DNA of 64,000 bases from Flectobacillus longus (GTDB taxonomy: Bacteria > Bacteroidota > Bacteroidia > Cytophagales > Spirosomataceae), in contig NZ_JASHIC010000019.1 in assembly GCF_030056705.1 (NCBI RefSeq), positions 62,001 through 126,000 on the forward strand. Direction: 5' to 3'. The translations under genes and the position numbers were made by a program. Below, piece by piece: positions 1-9,131 of this stretch; position 1 is the first letter of the stretch, and the number at the start of each line of letters is the position of its first letter. The notes beneath the pieces were generated by a model. It saw only the letters and a program-made list of their open reading frames with translations, was not told the DNA's origin and ran no database searches.

Positions 1-626
1 CGGGGGCAGGGAAATCATCAACGATTAACCTTTTGAGTCGTTTTTATGAAATCAATAAAGGGAAAATTTTCATTGATGGTCGTGATCTGCATGAATACGA
101 ATTGCAAAGTTTAAGAAGTAAAATAGGTGTGGTATTGCAAGATGTTTTCTTGTTTTCGAATACCATTGAGAACAATATCACGCTTGGAGATAAGTCGATT
201 ACAAGAGAAAAAATCATTGAAGCAGCCAAATTAGTAGGAGCACACGATTTTATTGAAAGACTCCCAGATGGATATGACTATAATGTAATGGAACGTGGTG
301 CAACTTTATCTGTAGGTCAGCGACAATTGATTTCCTTTGTGCGTGCGCTTGTACATGACCCTAAAGTGATTGTGTTAGATGAGGCAACTTCGTCAGTAGA
401 CACAGAAACTGAAGAAATGATTCAAAATGCTATTGCGAAATTAATGAAAGGTCGCACTGCCATCGTAATTGCACACCGTTTGTCAACCATTCAAAATGCC
501 AATAAAATTTTGGTGTTAGATAAAGGTGAAATCAAGGAGGAGGGAACTCACGAAAGTTTATTGGAAAAAGATGGTTGGTATGCCCAATTGCACAAAATGC
601 AGTTTTTAGCAACCCAAACACATTAG
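1..626 (+). CDS. ABC transporter ATP-binding domain, C-terminal part (5' end outside window)
   Basis: Nucleotide-binding domain of an ABC transporter, probably the fused membrane-ATPase exporter type, cut by the window edge. The frame is open from base 3 and begins inside the Walker A motif (GAGKSS). It continues through a Q-loop (VVLQDVFLF), the signature motif (LSVGQRQ), Walker B (VIVLDEATSS) and the switch histidine (AHRLST). The C-terminal tail is short, as in MsbA/MdlB-type exporters of lipids or drugs. The membrane domain should lie upstream, so the substrate cannot be read here. An internal TTG at 33 is not a real start because the Walker A motif lies before it. The family call is firm; the exporter type is inference. 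Confidence 0.93.
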   Translation, partial: GAGKSSTINLLSRFYEINKGKIFIDGRDLHEYELQSLRSKIGVVLQDVFLFSNTIENNITLGDKSITREKIIEAAKLVGAHDFIERLPDGYDYNVMERGATLSVGQRQLISFVRALVHDPKVIVLDEATSSVDTETEEMIQNAIAKLMKGRTAIVIAHRLSTIQNANKILVLDKGEIKEEGTHESLLEKDGWYAQLHKMQFLATQTH

Positions 627-756
627 ATTTGGGAATGCTGATTGTAGATTGCGTAATTTTGAAAGGTATGGTAAATTCCGAATGGTGTGTGGCCTAAGTC
701 GCACTCCATTTGGAAAAGCTCTAAAATGTCAAGCAATTATTGACTATTAATCAAGC

Positions 757-793
757 AAAAAGGCGGTTGAAAAATAATTTCAACCGCCTTTTT
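757..793. terminator. Bidirectional hairpin terminator
   Basis: The sequence AAAAGGCGGTTGAAA faces TTTCAACCGCCTTTTT across a short AT loop. There are A and T runs on both sides, so it can stop the ABC gene from the left and the convergent transporter gene from the right. Confidence 0.85.
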
Positions 794-916
794 GCTACTA
801 TTATTTTAGCTTTAGACGTAAAGTATTACGTCTCTACAAGTGTGGAATGGAGATAAAAAATAAACTCTCAATTGAATGCAAATCCGAAATCAAACATCCC
901 AAACCCGCAATCGAAC

Positions 917-2356
917 TTATCCTACGTATTTAGTCTCTTTGAGTTTGCCTGCTACCAACATGAAAACTATGGTACTAGCAAACATTAACCCTGTAAAGAA
1001 CCAGAAATAAGAAGCACCATCTAATTGAGCTAAGAAACCACCTTTAGCGATATTGCCGTTTACCAAAGCAACGCCTAAGTTTCCAATGGATACCGCAGAA
1101 TACCAAATCGCAGTCATGGTACTTTTCATTGATTTTGGAGAGTTGGTATAAGCATATTCCAAACCTGTGATAGATACTAAAATTTCGCCCCAAGCCAATA
1201 CCAAGTAAGCCAAAATTTGCCACCATACCGATGGATGACCACCTGCATCAATGCTTGTTTGTATCAAAGAAATAATCACAAATGAAATCGCTGTTAAGAG
1301 GAAACCAGCGCCTAAACGACGAAGTGGCGTAGTTTTTATGCCCAATTTTTCGAAGAAAGGATACACTACATAAGTAAATACAGGAATAAAACTTACTAAG
1401 AATATAGGGTTCAATACCTGTACTTGTTCTGGTAGGAATGTATAACCTAAGCCTGTGTTTAGGTCTAATTTTTTAGCTTGTAACACCCATTCTGCTAAGT
1501 TTTGATCCCACAAGGCCCAGAAGATTGGGATAAAGGCAAATACTGCCAAAACTCTATAAACGGCTTTTACACCTTCTACCTTTTCATGATCATACTCTGC
1601 TTTAGATACGTCCAGCCAGCTTTCACCTTCTTTTTTAGCACTTGTGTGCGTTAAGGCATAATAAGTAATATATACAAAGTTGTTACGATTGATACCTGAT
1701 GGAGGTACATGCACATATTTCTTTCTTCCCGAGAAAAATACCACAGTCGCAATCGCCATTAAAATACCAGGAACCCCAAAAGCCCATGCAGCGCCAACTG
1801 AATCGTTTATTTCTGGAATCACGATGTTCGATACTACCGAGCCCGCATTGATAGCGAAATAAAACCAGCTATATGCTTTTGTCATTAAATGCTCGTTACT
1901 TTTGTCAAATTGGTCACCCACATTAGCTGACACACATGACTTGATACCTCCTGCGCCACAGGCGATAATTAAAAGACCTAATGAAAACATTTGTAAGTCG
2001 TTTTCAAATAATGCTAAAGTCAAGTGTCCAAAACAATAAAGAATTGAAATGTAAAAAATTACCTTGTATTTTCCGAAAAACCAGTCAGCTACCAAGCCCC
2101 CAATCATGGGCATAAAATACGCCAAAGCCACAAACATGTGAACCATTTCGTTGGATTTTGCTTCGGCAACTTTTTGAAGTAAAGGGTTTCCGCTAGGGTT
2201 GAAGAACTGTGCAACTAAGAAAGTGGAGAGGATAGAGCGCATACCGTAAAAGCTAAAACGCTCGGCTGCTTCGTTACCCAAGATATAAGGAATCGCTTTG
2301 GGAAACGTACCTTTCTTTTCTTCTTTGAGGGCTTCGTTAGAATGATTTGAAGTCAT
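917..2356 (-). CDS. POT/PTR family proton-dependent oligopeptide transporter
   Basis: Inner-membrane proton symporter of di- and tripeptides in the major facilitator superfamily. The protein has 479 aa, the usual size. Near residue 30 it has the POT ExxERF signature (EAAERFSFYG), which carries the proton-coupling residues. The motif GGLVADWFFGKYK follows near residue 85, and FYFAINAGS, the second PTR signature, near residue 165. About a dozen hydrophobic segments are visible. The start MTSNHSNEA gives the short cytoplasmic N-terminus normal for the family. It stands alone and converges on the ABC gene. Substrate choice among peptides cannot be told from sequence. Confidence 0.93.
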   Translation of the reverse strand: MTSNHSNEALKEEKKGTFPKAIPYILGNEAAERFSFYGMRSILSTFLVAQFFNPSGNPLLQKVAEAKSNEMVHMFVALAYFMPMIGGLVADWFFGKYKVIFYISILYCFGHLTLALFENDLQMFSLGLLIIACGAGGIKSCVSANVGDQFDKSNEHLMTKAYSWFYFAINAGSVVSNIVIPEINDSVGAAWAFGVPGILMAIATVVFFSGRKKYVHVPPSGINRNNFVYITYYALTHTSAKKEGESWLDVSKAEYDHEKVEGVKAVYRVLAVFAFIPIFWALWDQNLAEWVLQAKKLDLNTGLGYTFLPEQVQVLNPIFLVSFIPVFTYVVYPFFEKLGIKTTPLRRLGAGFLLTAISFVIISLIQTSIDAGGHPSVWWQILAYLVLAWGEILVSITGLEYAYTNSPKSMKSTMTAIWYSAVSIGNLGVALVNGNIAKGGFLAQLDGASYFWFFTGLMFASTIVFMLVAGKLKETKYVG

Positions 2357-3065
2357 ATATTTTTAAATCTTTGTGCCAAAAAAATAGTTTTAGGATTCGT
2401 GGTTGCTATTTTATTGGCTGTAAATAGTTTGTTTTTGTTAAGTGAATATAATGTTTTTGTTTTAGACTGCTACCGTTCTACTTTTATTATTTAACTCTAT
2501 GTTAAATCTTGGGGTAGAAGGGCGTCTGTATATCCTGCTAATCGACTTAAAGGTTGTATCTTGTATATACAAAACAAAGTCAATTGAAAAGATAGTAGCA
2601 ACAGATAAACCTGCTGTAGTAAAGTCTAAAATCACTGTTTTTGATGAAAAAAACATTCTAAGTTAAACCTATCTGAGCGGAATACCAACTTTTTGCTAGG
2701 GCTAGGCTTAAATTATGAGTTGTATTTACAGAAAAACACAAAAACATACTTTTGCATAAAAAGGTATTAATCAAATAATTAATTAAACTTTTTAGGGTGG
2801 GATGGTAGTGGTACGAATTTTTTTTTTCAAAATTTCGAATTTGATTTCAATTATCTGGGTTTAGTAGGAAAGTTTTGGAAAGATTTTTTATATTCGTGAA
2901 ACATTTGTGGAACACTCTTTGTAAATCTCCTTCGAAAGAGAGATATTTGAAGGTAGATTGAGTTATTCCTTATTGGTTATTCAGGATTTGTAATTCTGTC
3001 AATCATATTACCATCGGCTGTATAACTAATAATCAGTAACTGAAACAAGTAACTCAAAAAATCAA
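2357..3065. other. Gene-poor gap before parA
   Basis: No convincing conserved gene. A short plus-strand frame at 2499-2666 is listed separately. TACTTTTG at 2747-2754 fits a Bacteroidota -7 box but lies about 310 bases before parA; TATATTCG at 2889-2896 is a weaker match. No parS-like palindrome was found. The stretch is very AT-rich with a run of T at 2820-2826. Confidence 0.5.
2499..2666 (+). CDS. Doubtful small ORF, 55 aa
   Basis: The frame MLNLGVEGRLYILL... ends in VFDEKNILS. The frame continues upstream as a hydrophobic stretch (TVLLLLFNS) back to a TAG at about 2463, which itself follows an in-frame ATG (MFLF then stop). This would look like a lipoprotein or signal-peptide start broken by one stop codon. 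It is not recognised. It could be a decayed small secreted protein or chance; the opposite strand also has a 64-codon frame over the same bases. Confidence 0.2.
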   Translation: MLNLGVEGRLYILLIDLKVVSCIYKTKSIEKIVATDKPAVVKSKITVFDEKNILS

Positions 3066-3845
3066 ATGGGGAAAGTAATTGCGATTGCCAACCAAAAAGG
3101 AGGAGTTGGTAAAACTACTACCACTATCAACTTAGCAGCAAGTCTTGCCGCACTAGAATTTAGGACGCTTATTGTCGACGCTGATCCTCAAGCAAACTCT
3201 ACATCGGGTTTGGGCTATAATCCTAAAGAAATCCAAAACTCGATTTATGAGTGCATGGTAGATGGGGTGCAGGTACAAGATATTATCATCGAGACGGATT
3301 TGCCTTACTTACATTTGATTCCGTCACATATCGACTTGGTAGGTGCCGAAATTGAAATGATTAATCTTCGCGACCGCGAACAGCGTATGAAAGAATGCCT
3401 TCAAACGGTATTGCACGAGTACGATTTCGTGATTGTTGACTGTTCGCCTTCACTAGGTTTGATTACGATCAATGCCCTTACGGCAGCAGATTCAGTAATT
3501 ATTCCTGTTCAATGCGAATACTTTGCCCTCGAAGGCTTAGGTAAATTGTTGAATACCGTTAAGATTATTCAATCTAGACTCAACACGGCTTTGACCATCG
3601 AAGGTATCTTGTTGACTATGTACGATTTGCGTGTTCGCCTATCAAACCAAGTGGTTGCAGAAGTTACTTCACACTTCCAAAGCATGGTATTCAACACTAT
3701 TATTCCTCGAAACATCCGTTTGTCGGAATCACCTAGTTTTGGTGTACCAGCTATTGCGCATGATTCGGAAAGTAAGGGAGCCATTAGTTACTTAAACCTT
3801 GCTAGAGAAATCTTAGCTAAAAATGGCTATGTAAATCAGGAATAG
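3066..3845 (+). CDS. parA: ParA/Soj chromosome-partitioning ATPase
   Basis: ATPase that, with ParB and parS, moves newly replicated origins apart. It has 259 aa, typical of the chromosomal Soj type without an N-terminal DNA-binding domain. The deviant Walker A motif KGGVGKTTTT is at residues 11-20, with the signature lysine near its start. DADPQANST follows, and Walker B (FVIVDCSPSLG) lies near residue 125. It is followed after 140 bases by parB, with which it forms a functional pair. No parS site was recognised nearby. Confidence 0.96.
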   Translation: MGKVIAIANQKGGVGKTTTTINLAASLAALEFRTLIVDADPQANSTSGLGYNPKEIQNSIYECMVDGVQVQDIIIETDLPYLHLIPSHIDLVGAEIEMINLRDREQRMKECLQTVLHEYDFVIVDCSPSLGLITINALTAADSVIIPVQCEYFALEGLGKLLNTVKIIQSRLNTALTIEGILLTMYDLRVRLSNQVVAEVTSHFQSMVFNTIIPRNIRLSESPSFGVPAIAHDSESKGAISYLNLAREILAKNGYVNQE

Positions 3846-3924
3846 ATTTGTGGAGAAAATGTTGAATACAATAACTTCTTTTCTTGGAAAAAACTATTTA
3901 TCTGTTTATTGGAATAACAACATT

Positions 3925-3939
3925 GTAAGATATTCTTAC
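3925..3939. promoter_or_regulatory. Palindrome ahead of the parB -7 box
   Basis: GTAAGATATTCTTAC has two 6-base arms around TAT. It lies 18 bases before the TACATTTG box, where a -33 element would sit, so it could be an operator. No binding protein is known from this sequence. Confidence 0.3.
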
Positions 3940-3957
3940 TACAAATTAGCGCCAATA

Positions 3958-3965
3958 TACATTTG
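3958..3965 (+). promoter_or_regulatory. Candidate parB promoter (-7 box)
   Basis: TACATTTG matches the Bacteroidota TAnnTTTG -7 box and gives a leader of about 15-20 bases before the parB ATG. No clear TTTG -33 element is present. It suggests parB has its own promoter besides read-through from parA. Confidence 0.45.
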
Positions 3966-3985
3966 TACTTATTAACTTTTATACC

Positions 3986-4927
3986 ATGAGTAAAATGGAA
4001 TTACCTGCAAAAAAACGTGTTGGACTTGGCAGAGGCTTAGGAGCTTTGTTACAGGACTCAGATTCAGTTAATGGTGTAAATAATACCAGACCAAGTAACC
4101 CTACACCCATCGAGCGCCCTCAACGCTTGGAGCAAATTAGCTCGATGAACGAAATTTCGGTAGATGCTATCGAGACCAACCCGTATCAACCGCGTACTCA
4201 TTTTGATGAGGAGGCTCTCAACGAATTGGCCGACTCAATCCGTGTACAAGGTATTATTCAACCCATTACGGTTCGTCAAATAGGTCCGAATAAATATCAG
4301 CTTATTTCGGGTGAGCGTCGTTTGCAAGCGTCTAAACGTGCGGGATTACGCATGATTCCTGCGTATGTACGTACCGCAGACGATCAGCAAATGTTAGAAA
4401 TGGCTTTGATTGAAAACATTCAACGCGAAAACCTGAATGCTATCGAAATTGCCTTGAGTTATCAACGTTTGATTACCGAATGCAGCCTTAAACAAGAAGA
4501 ACTTGGTGATAGAGTAGGCAAAAACCGTACGACTGTCAACAACTATATTCGTTTGTTGAAACTTCCTGATGTAATTCAGGTAGCTTTGCGTGACAATAAA
4601 ATCTCAATGGGACACGCTCGTGCTATTATCAACATCGACAATCGTGAGCATCAATTATCTATTTTTAACAAAACCATCGCCGAAGAATGGTCTGTTCGTA
4701 AAGTAGAGGAGGCTGTAAGAGAATTGTCAAACGCCAAATTAATGGCAGAAGGTGTTGATAAAAAAGGCGGAGTAAAACAAGAAATAAGAAGCCTCCAATT
4801 TAGACTTCAAGCTTACTTTGGTTCAAAAGTAACTGTAAAAGCGGATGATAAAGGCAAAGGTGAAATCAAAATTCCATTTACTTCGCAAGAAGAGTTAGAC
4901 AAAATTTTGCTATCAATTAAGGCATAA
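3986..4927 (+). CDS. parB: ParB/Spo0J chromosome-partitioning protein
   Basis: CTP-dependent clamp that loads at parS and works with ParA. It has 313 aa, near the family norm. The N-terminus carries the GLGRGLGALL motif that contacts ParA (residues 12-21). The nuclease-like ParB domain follows with NPYQPR and the CTP-binding GERR motif (near residue 111), then the helix-turn-helix parS-binding region (EELGDRVGKNRTTVNNYIRLL). The last 40 residues form the dimerisation domain. It lies 140 bases after parA and 100 before the DUF5683 gene. Confidence 0.96.
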   Translation: MSKMELPAKKRVGLGRGLGALLQDSDSVNGVNNTRPSNPTPIERPQRLEQISSMNEISVDAIETNPYQPRTHFDEEALNELADSIRVQGIIQPITVRQIGPNKYQLISGERRLQASKRAGLRMIPAYVRTADDQQMLEMALIENIQRENLNAIEIALSYQRLITECSLKQEELGDRVGKNRTTVNNYIRLLKLPDVIQVALRDNKISMGHARAIINIDNREHQLSIFNKTIAEEWSVRKVEEAVRELSNAKLMAEGVDKKGGVKQEIRSLQFRLQAYFGSKVTVKADDKGKGEIKIPFTSQEELDKILLSIKA

Positions 4928-5029
4928 CTCTGGTCGATTTTCCAACAATTGTTTTGTTAAATCTTGTTAAGGCATTGAATACAAAGATATTTTGGATGAA
5001 CTTTGCAAGAAATTTTGACTAGAATACGC

Positions 5030-5650
5030 ATGAAACAAATACAAAGAGTATGGCTTTTGAGTATTGTTTGTTTGCTGACAAGCTTTTTTGTACAAGCACA
5101 AACCTTAAAAGTAGATACCATTCAGATACCAAAGGAAGACTTAGCAAAAGTGTCAAAGTCTTTAGATACAGGGAAAAAGCAATATAAGATTATTCCAAGA
5201 ATTGCCACTATTCGTTCAGCAATGGTACCAGGATGGGGGCAAATTTATAATCGTCAATATTGGAAGTTACCGATTTTGGCAGCAGGTTTTGGAGTGAATA
5301 TTTATTTTATTATTCACAATAATGAAAATTATCAATTGTTTCGATCCAATTATCAAGAGCTTACTGCTAAGGGCTTAACAAGTGTTCCAGTAACCTACAA
5401 TGGTATCACTCGTGATATGACGGCCGCACAACTAAAAGCTGGAACCCAATATTATCATCGTTATCGTGATACTGCTATTTTGTTTGTGTTGGTAATATGG
5501 GCAGCTAATATTATAGATGCCAATGTAACAGCGCACTTAAAAACCTTTGATTTGACTGATGATATTTCGATGAAAGTACAGCCCGCAGTGACGACTCCTT
5601 TTATGAATAGTCCTGTTTTTGGAGCTAAAATCACACTTGCTTTGAAATAA
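5030..5650 (+). CDS. DUF5683 family secreted or membrane protein
   Basis: Protein of unknown function found next to parAB and lepB in Bacteroidota. The start ATG at 5030 gives a good signal peptide (MKQIQRVWLLSIVCLLTSFFVQAQ), which a TTG nine codons earlier would spoil. The mature part contains SAMVPGWGQIYNRQYWK, typical of the DUF5683 core, a hydrophobic segment near residues 75-90, and a second one near residue 150 (TAILFVLVIWAANII). It has 206 aa. It sits between parB and dapB, only 40 bases from dapB, so it is probably co-transcribed. No biochemical role is assigned. Confidence 0.8.
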   Translation: MKQIQRVWLLSIVCLLTSFFVQAQTLKVDTIQIPKEDLAKVSKSLDTGKKQYKIIPRIATIRSAMVPGWGQIYNRQYWKLPILAAGFGVNIYFIIHNNENYQLFRSNYQELTAKGLTSVPVTYNGITRDMTAAQLKAGTQYYHRYRDTAILFVLVIWAANIIDANVTAHLKTFDLTDDISMKVQPAVTTPFMNSPVFGAKITLALK

Positions 5651-5690
5651 AAATGAATTTAAAATTTTCACATAAATAGTCTTAATTAAC

Positions 5691-6407
5691 ATGAATATTG
5701 TTCTTCTCGGCTATGGCAAAATGGGTAAAGTAATAGAGAAGATTGCTCTGAGCCGAGGTCATAACATAGTAGCACGAATCGACGTAAATAACCGTAGCGA
5801 ATTTGATGCTCTTACTGCTGCTGATGTAGATGCAGTAATTGAATTTAGCCATCCTCTTTCAGCATACGACAACGTAAAATCTTGTATTGAAAAAGGGATT
5901 CCAGTTGTATCGGGAACGACAGGTTGGCTAGAAAAAAAGCCTGAATTGGAGGCATTAACATTGGAAAAAGGGAGTGCATTCTTCTGGTCTTCAAATTATT
6001 CAATTGGCGTTAACATATTCTTTAAGTTGAATAAAATGTTAGCAAAATTGATAAGTCCTCAAAAGCAATATAGCGTAAGCACAACCGAGATTCATCATAC
6101 CGAAAAGAAAGATTCTCCAAGTGGAACGGCTATCACGATTGCCGAAGGGTTAATTGAAAATCTTGCTGGTAAAGAAAAGTGGATTAATAACGAAATTCCT
6201 GCTGAAAACGAAGTGGCAATTTGGTCGGCTCGTGAAGGTAAAGTACCAGGAACACATATCGTTAAATATATTTCTGATATAGATCAAATCGAAATTTTGC
6301 ACCAAGCACATGGTCGTGAAGGTTTTGCATTAGGCGCAGTGATTGCAGCAGAATGGATTGCTGACAAAAAAGGTGTATTCGGTATGGACGATTTGTTAGC
6401 AGAATAA
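5691..6407 (+). CDS. dapB: 4-hydroxy-tetrahydrodipicolinate reductase
   Basis: Catalyses the NAD(P)H-dependent reduction step of the diaminopimelate/lysine pathway in the cytoplasm. It has 238 aa. The Rossmann motif is at the N-terminus (LLGYGKMGK). SGTTGW lies near residue 75. The substrate-binding and catalytic motif EIHHTEKKDSPSGTA is near residue 137 and includes the catalytic His pair and the Lys. All family landmarks are present. It lies in a tight plus-strand run with the DUF5683 gene and is followed by a terminator. Confidence 0.97.
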   Translation: MNIVLLGYGKMGKVIEKIALSRGHNIVARIDVNNRSEFDALTAADVDAVIEFSHPLSAYDNVKSCIEKGIPVVSGTTGWLEKKPELEALTLEKGSAFFWSSNYSIGVNIFFKLNKMLAKLISPQKQYSVSTTEIHHTEKKDSPSGTAITIAEGLIENLAGKEKWINNEIPAENEVAIWSAREGKVPGTHIVKYISDIDQIEILHQAHGREGFALGAVIAAEWIADKKGVFGMDDLLAE

Positions 6408-6416
6408 AAGCATTCA

Positions 6417-6459
6417 AAAGCACTAAGTAATACCCCGTAGCATTACTTAGTGCTTTTAT
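6417..6459 (+). terminator. Rho-independent terminator after dapB
   Basis: AAGCACTAAGTAAT pairs with ATTACTTAGTGCTTTT across a 10-base loop, followed by a T run. It ends the parA-dapB transcript. Confidence 0.85.
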
Positions 6460-6574
6460 TTTGTCAAGGTTTGAAAAATAAATTCATGGAGATGTAATTC
6501 TAGGGAAACAATGACGACTTATTGTGTAAAAGCTTAGCTACATAACCATCAAAGAAATTTAAGATTTTTGTAAA

Positions 6575-7747
6575 ATGTCTGAAAAAAAGCCTGTTAAAAA
6601 GTCAGCCTTTCGTGAGTGGGTTGATTCTGTTGTGTTCGCAGTTGTTGCTGCTACTTTGATTCGTTTCTTCTTTTTCGAAGCCTATACGATTCCAACTTCA
6701 TCTATGGAAAGTAGCTTGATGGTTGGTGATTTTTTGTTTGTTAGTAAGCTTCACTATGGTGTGCGTACTCCTAAAACACCTTTGCAAGTTCCGTTGACTC
6801 ACCAAAAAATTTGGGGTACAGATTTACCTTCATACTTGACATGGTTAGATCTTCCTATTTATCGTTTGCCAGGTTTTTCTGAGGTAACCAAAGGCGATGC
6901 GGTTGTTTTCAATGTGCCAAATTATTCACTAGATGGCGATGCTCCAGTTGATTTAAAGACCTATTATATCAAACGTTGTGTTGCTACTGCTGGAGATTTA
7001 ATTGAAATTAAAAATACACAGTTGTACATCAATGGCAAACCTGCTACTAATCCTGCCAAGATGCAACATGGTTATATTCTTAAAACTACAAAAGAAATTA
7101 CAGATGTAAAACCTTTTGAAGAATTGAGTATATACAACGGTATTGATGCAATGGGACATGAAAATAATAACTTGGTAGGACCTTATCAAGGAGATTCTTC
7201 AGATACGAAGAAGGGCTATTTTGTATATGTTGTGAATACTTTTGAATCAAATATTGCTAAATTGAAGCAATTGGATGGTGTCAAAGAAATCACTCCTATT
7301 ATTTCTCCAAAAGGCGAACGTATGGAAGTTGGACCAAATATTATTCACCAAGAAGATGCGCCAATGAGTTCAGCACTTTATAACTGGAATCGTGATAATT
7401 TTGGACCGATTCAAGTGCCAAAAGCTGGTTTGACAATCCAATTGGATTCAATGAATATCGATAAGTATAAGTATGTTATCAAGTATTATGAAGGGAATAA
7501 AAATGTTGTTATCGAAAATTATAAAGTAAGTATCGATGGCAAGCCTGTTACTTCTTATACCTTCAAGCAAGATTATTATTTTATGATGGGAGACAACCGT
7601 CACAATTCTGAAGATTCAAGATTCTTCGGCTTTGTTCCTGCTGATCATATTGTTGGTAAAGCTGTATTTATCTGGATGTCACTTGATCCAAACAAATCAT
7701 TCTTGAGTAAAATTCGTTGGAACAGATTATTCAGATTTGTTGAATAG
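6575..7747 (+). CDS. lepB: Signal peptidase I
   Basis: Inner-membrane serine protease that removes signal peptides from exported proteins. It has 390 aa. A single N-terminal membrane segment (VVFAVVAATLIRFFFF) precedes PTSSMESSL, with the catalytic Ser43. The general base Lys lies in YYIKRCVATAGD, near residue 135. Box E is MMGDNRHNSEDSR near the C-terminus. About 190 residues separate boxes D and E, longer than in E. coli but normal for Bacteroidota. It sits after the dapB terminator, so it has its own promoter or depends on read-through. Confidence 0.96.
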   Translation: MSEKKPVKKSAFREWVDSVVFAVVAATLIRFFFFEAYTIPTSSMESSLMVGDFLFVSKLHYGVRTPKTPLQVPLTHQKIWGTDLPSYLTWLDLPIYRLPGFSEVTKGDAVVFNVPNYSLDGDAPVDLKTYYIKRCVATAGDLIEIKNTQLYINGKPATNPAKMQHGYILKTTKEITDVKPFEELSIYNGIDAMGHENNNLVGPYQGDSSDTKKGYFVYVVNTFESNIAKLKQLDGVKEITPIISPKGERMEVGPNIIHQEDAPMSSALYNWNRDNFGPIQVPKAGLTIQLDSMNIDKYKYVIKYYEGNKNVVIENYKVSIDGKPVTSYTFKQDYYFMMGDNRHNSEDSRFFGFVPADHIVGKAVFIWMSLDPNKSFLSKIRWNRLFRFVE

Positions 7748-7782
7748 AAATAAGATTTCAAGTATTGATTTACTAGAAAAGT

Positions 7783-7830
7783 ATATATAAAAAGGGCTGA
7801 CTCTACACTGAGTCAGCCCTTTTTATATAT
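7783..7830. terminator. Bidirectional terminator between lepB and the methyltransferase gene
   Basis: AAAAAGGGCTGACTC and its complement GAGTCAGCCCTTTTT flank a 6-base loop, with extended AT pairing on both sides. It serves two convergent genes. Confidence 0.9.
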
Positions 7831-7840
7831 GAAGTTGGTT

Positions 7841-9127
7841 TTATTCAACATAGAGAACCAAACCTTTCAAATAACTTCCTTCTGGATGGAAGAAATTAAC
7901 AGGGTGGTCTGATGGTTGCGTCAAATGGTGTAATACTCTCACTTGTCGCCCAGCCTCTAGTGCTGCCGAAACAACTGTATTGTAAAACAATTCTCTATCT
8001 ACAACTTGAGAGCATGAGAACGTAAACAAAATACCACCTTTGCCCAAACGCTTAAAACCTTCCATATTCAAACGCTTATAACCTTGCACAGCACGGTGAC
8101 GAGCATCCATACTTTTGGCATAAGCAGGAGGGTCAAGAACAATTAAGTCATAAAATTGGTCATTTGCTTTCAGATATTTCATAACATCTTCAGCGTAAGC
8201 TTCGTGACTGTTGGCGTTTTTGTCTCCAAAGTTTGCCTCTACGTTCTGATTTACCAAGTCAATGGCTTTTTGAGAAACGTCCACCGAGTGTACCAACGTA
8301 GCTCCTTCGTTGAGGGCATAAATTGAAAAACCACCTGAATAGCAAAAAGAGTTCAATACCTTTCGTCCTTTAGCATAACGAGCCAATAAGGCACGATTGT
8401 CGCGCTGGTCAAGGAAGAAACCTGTTTTTTGTCCTGTTTCCCAGTTAATCAAAAACGTATGACCATTTTCTTTAGCTGGATGAGGCACCGAACATGTTCC
8501 GATTAAATACCCATTTTTTTGATTTGCGGCATATTGAGGAGGTAAAGTTTCAACGCTTTTATCATAAATCGCAACTAAAGTATCACCCAATGCTCTTTTG
8601 ATAGCGTTAGCCAATTTATGACGCTCTAGGTGCATACCAATGCTATGAGCTTGCAAAACTGCTACGCCATTATAAATATCTACAATAAGCCCAGGACAAC
8701 CATCGCCTTCGCCATGAATCAAACGAAAACAATTGGTTTGTTCAAAGTCGATTAATTTTCGTACTTCAAAAGCTTGCGTCATTTTGTTGTACCAAAATTC
8801 TTCGTCAGCTTCTGTTTTTTCAAATGAAAATATTTTTACAGCAATACTTCCCTCATGATAATGACCCGTAGCTAAAAAACTACCTTCAAAGTCTAGTACA
8901 TCTACCACTTGCCCGTCTGTTGGTTCTCCTAAAATCTGAGAAATTGCCCCAGAAAATACCCAAGGGTGAAAACGCTTTACGGGTAATTCTTTACCTGCAT
9001 TCAATACAACCGCAGGTTTATCCAAACTAAGATGACTTAAATCTGCCTTTGCAGCAGGCTTACCAGTCTTATGATTAGGCTGATTTTTTCTACGAAAATC
9101 GCTATTTTTTCTAAATTGATTTTTCAT
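7841..9127 (-). CDS. RlmI-type class I SAM-dependent rRNA methyltransferase
   Basis: Likely 23S rRNA cytosine-C5 methyltransferase of the RlmI family. The start at 9127 (MKNQFRKNS) gives 428 aa. A basic N-terminus is followed by a PUA domain (HPWVFSGAISQI...). The Rossmann methyltransferase domain has motif I (NSFCYSGGFSIYAL), motif IV (LIVLDPPAYAKS) and a late FTFSCSQ motif with a cysteine. A longer frame reaching 9166 adds a poor 13-residue leader and is rejected, because TACCTTTG lies at 9132-9139, only four bases before this ATG. The exact target base is inference from the E. coli family member. Confidence 0.88.
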   Translation of the reverse strand: MKNQFRKNSDFRRKNQPNHKTGKPAAKADLSHLSLDKPAVVLNAGKELPVKRFHPWVFSGAISQILGEPTDGQVVDVLDFEGSFLATGHYHEGSIAVKIFSFEKTEADEEFWYNKMTQAFEVRKLIDFEQTNCFRLIHGEGDGCPGLIVDIYNGVAVLQAHSIGMHLERHKLANAIKRALGDTLVAIYDKSVETLPPQYAANQKNGYLIGTCSVPHPAKENGHTFLINWETGQKTGFFLDQRDNRALLARYAKGRKVLNSFCYSGGFSIYALNEGATLVHSVDVSQKAIDLVNQNVEANFGDKNANSHEAYAEDVMKYLKANDQFYDLIVLDPPAYAKSMDARHRAVQGYKRLNMEGFKRLGKGGILFTFSCSQVVDRELFYNTVVSAALEAGRQVRVLHHLTQPSDHPVNFFHPEGSYLKGLVLYVE

Positions 9128-9131
9128 AGTA

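Noticed and set aside
2357-3065. parS site near parA
   Set aside because: No GTT(T/C)CACGTG(A/G)AAC-like palindrome was found; only half-site text such as GTGGAAC.
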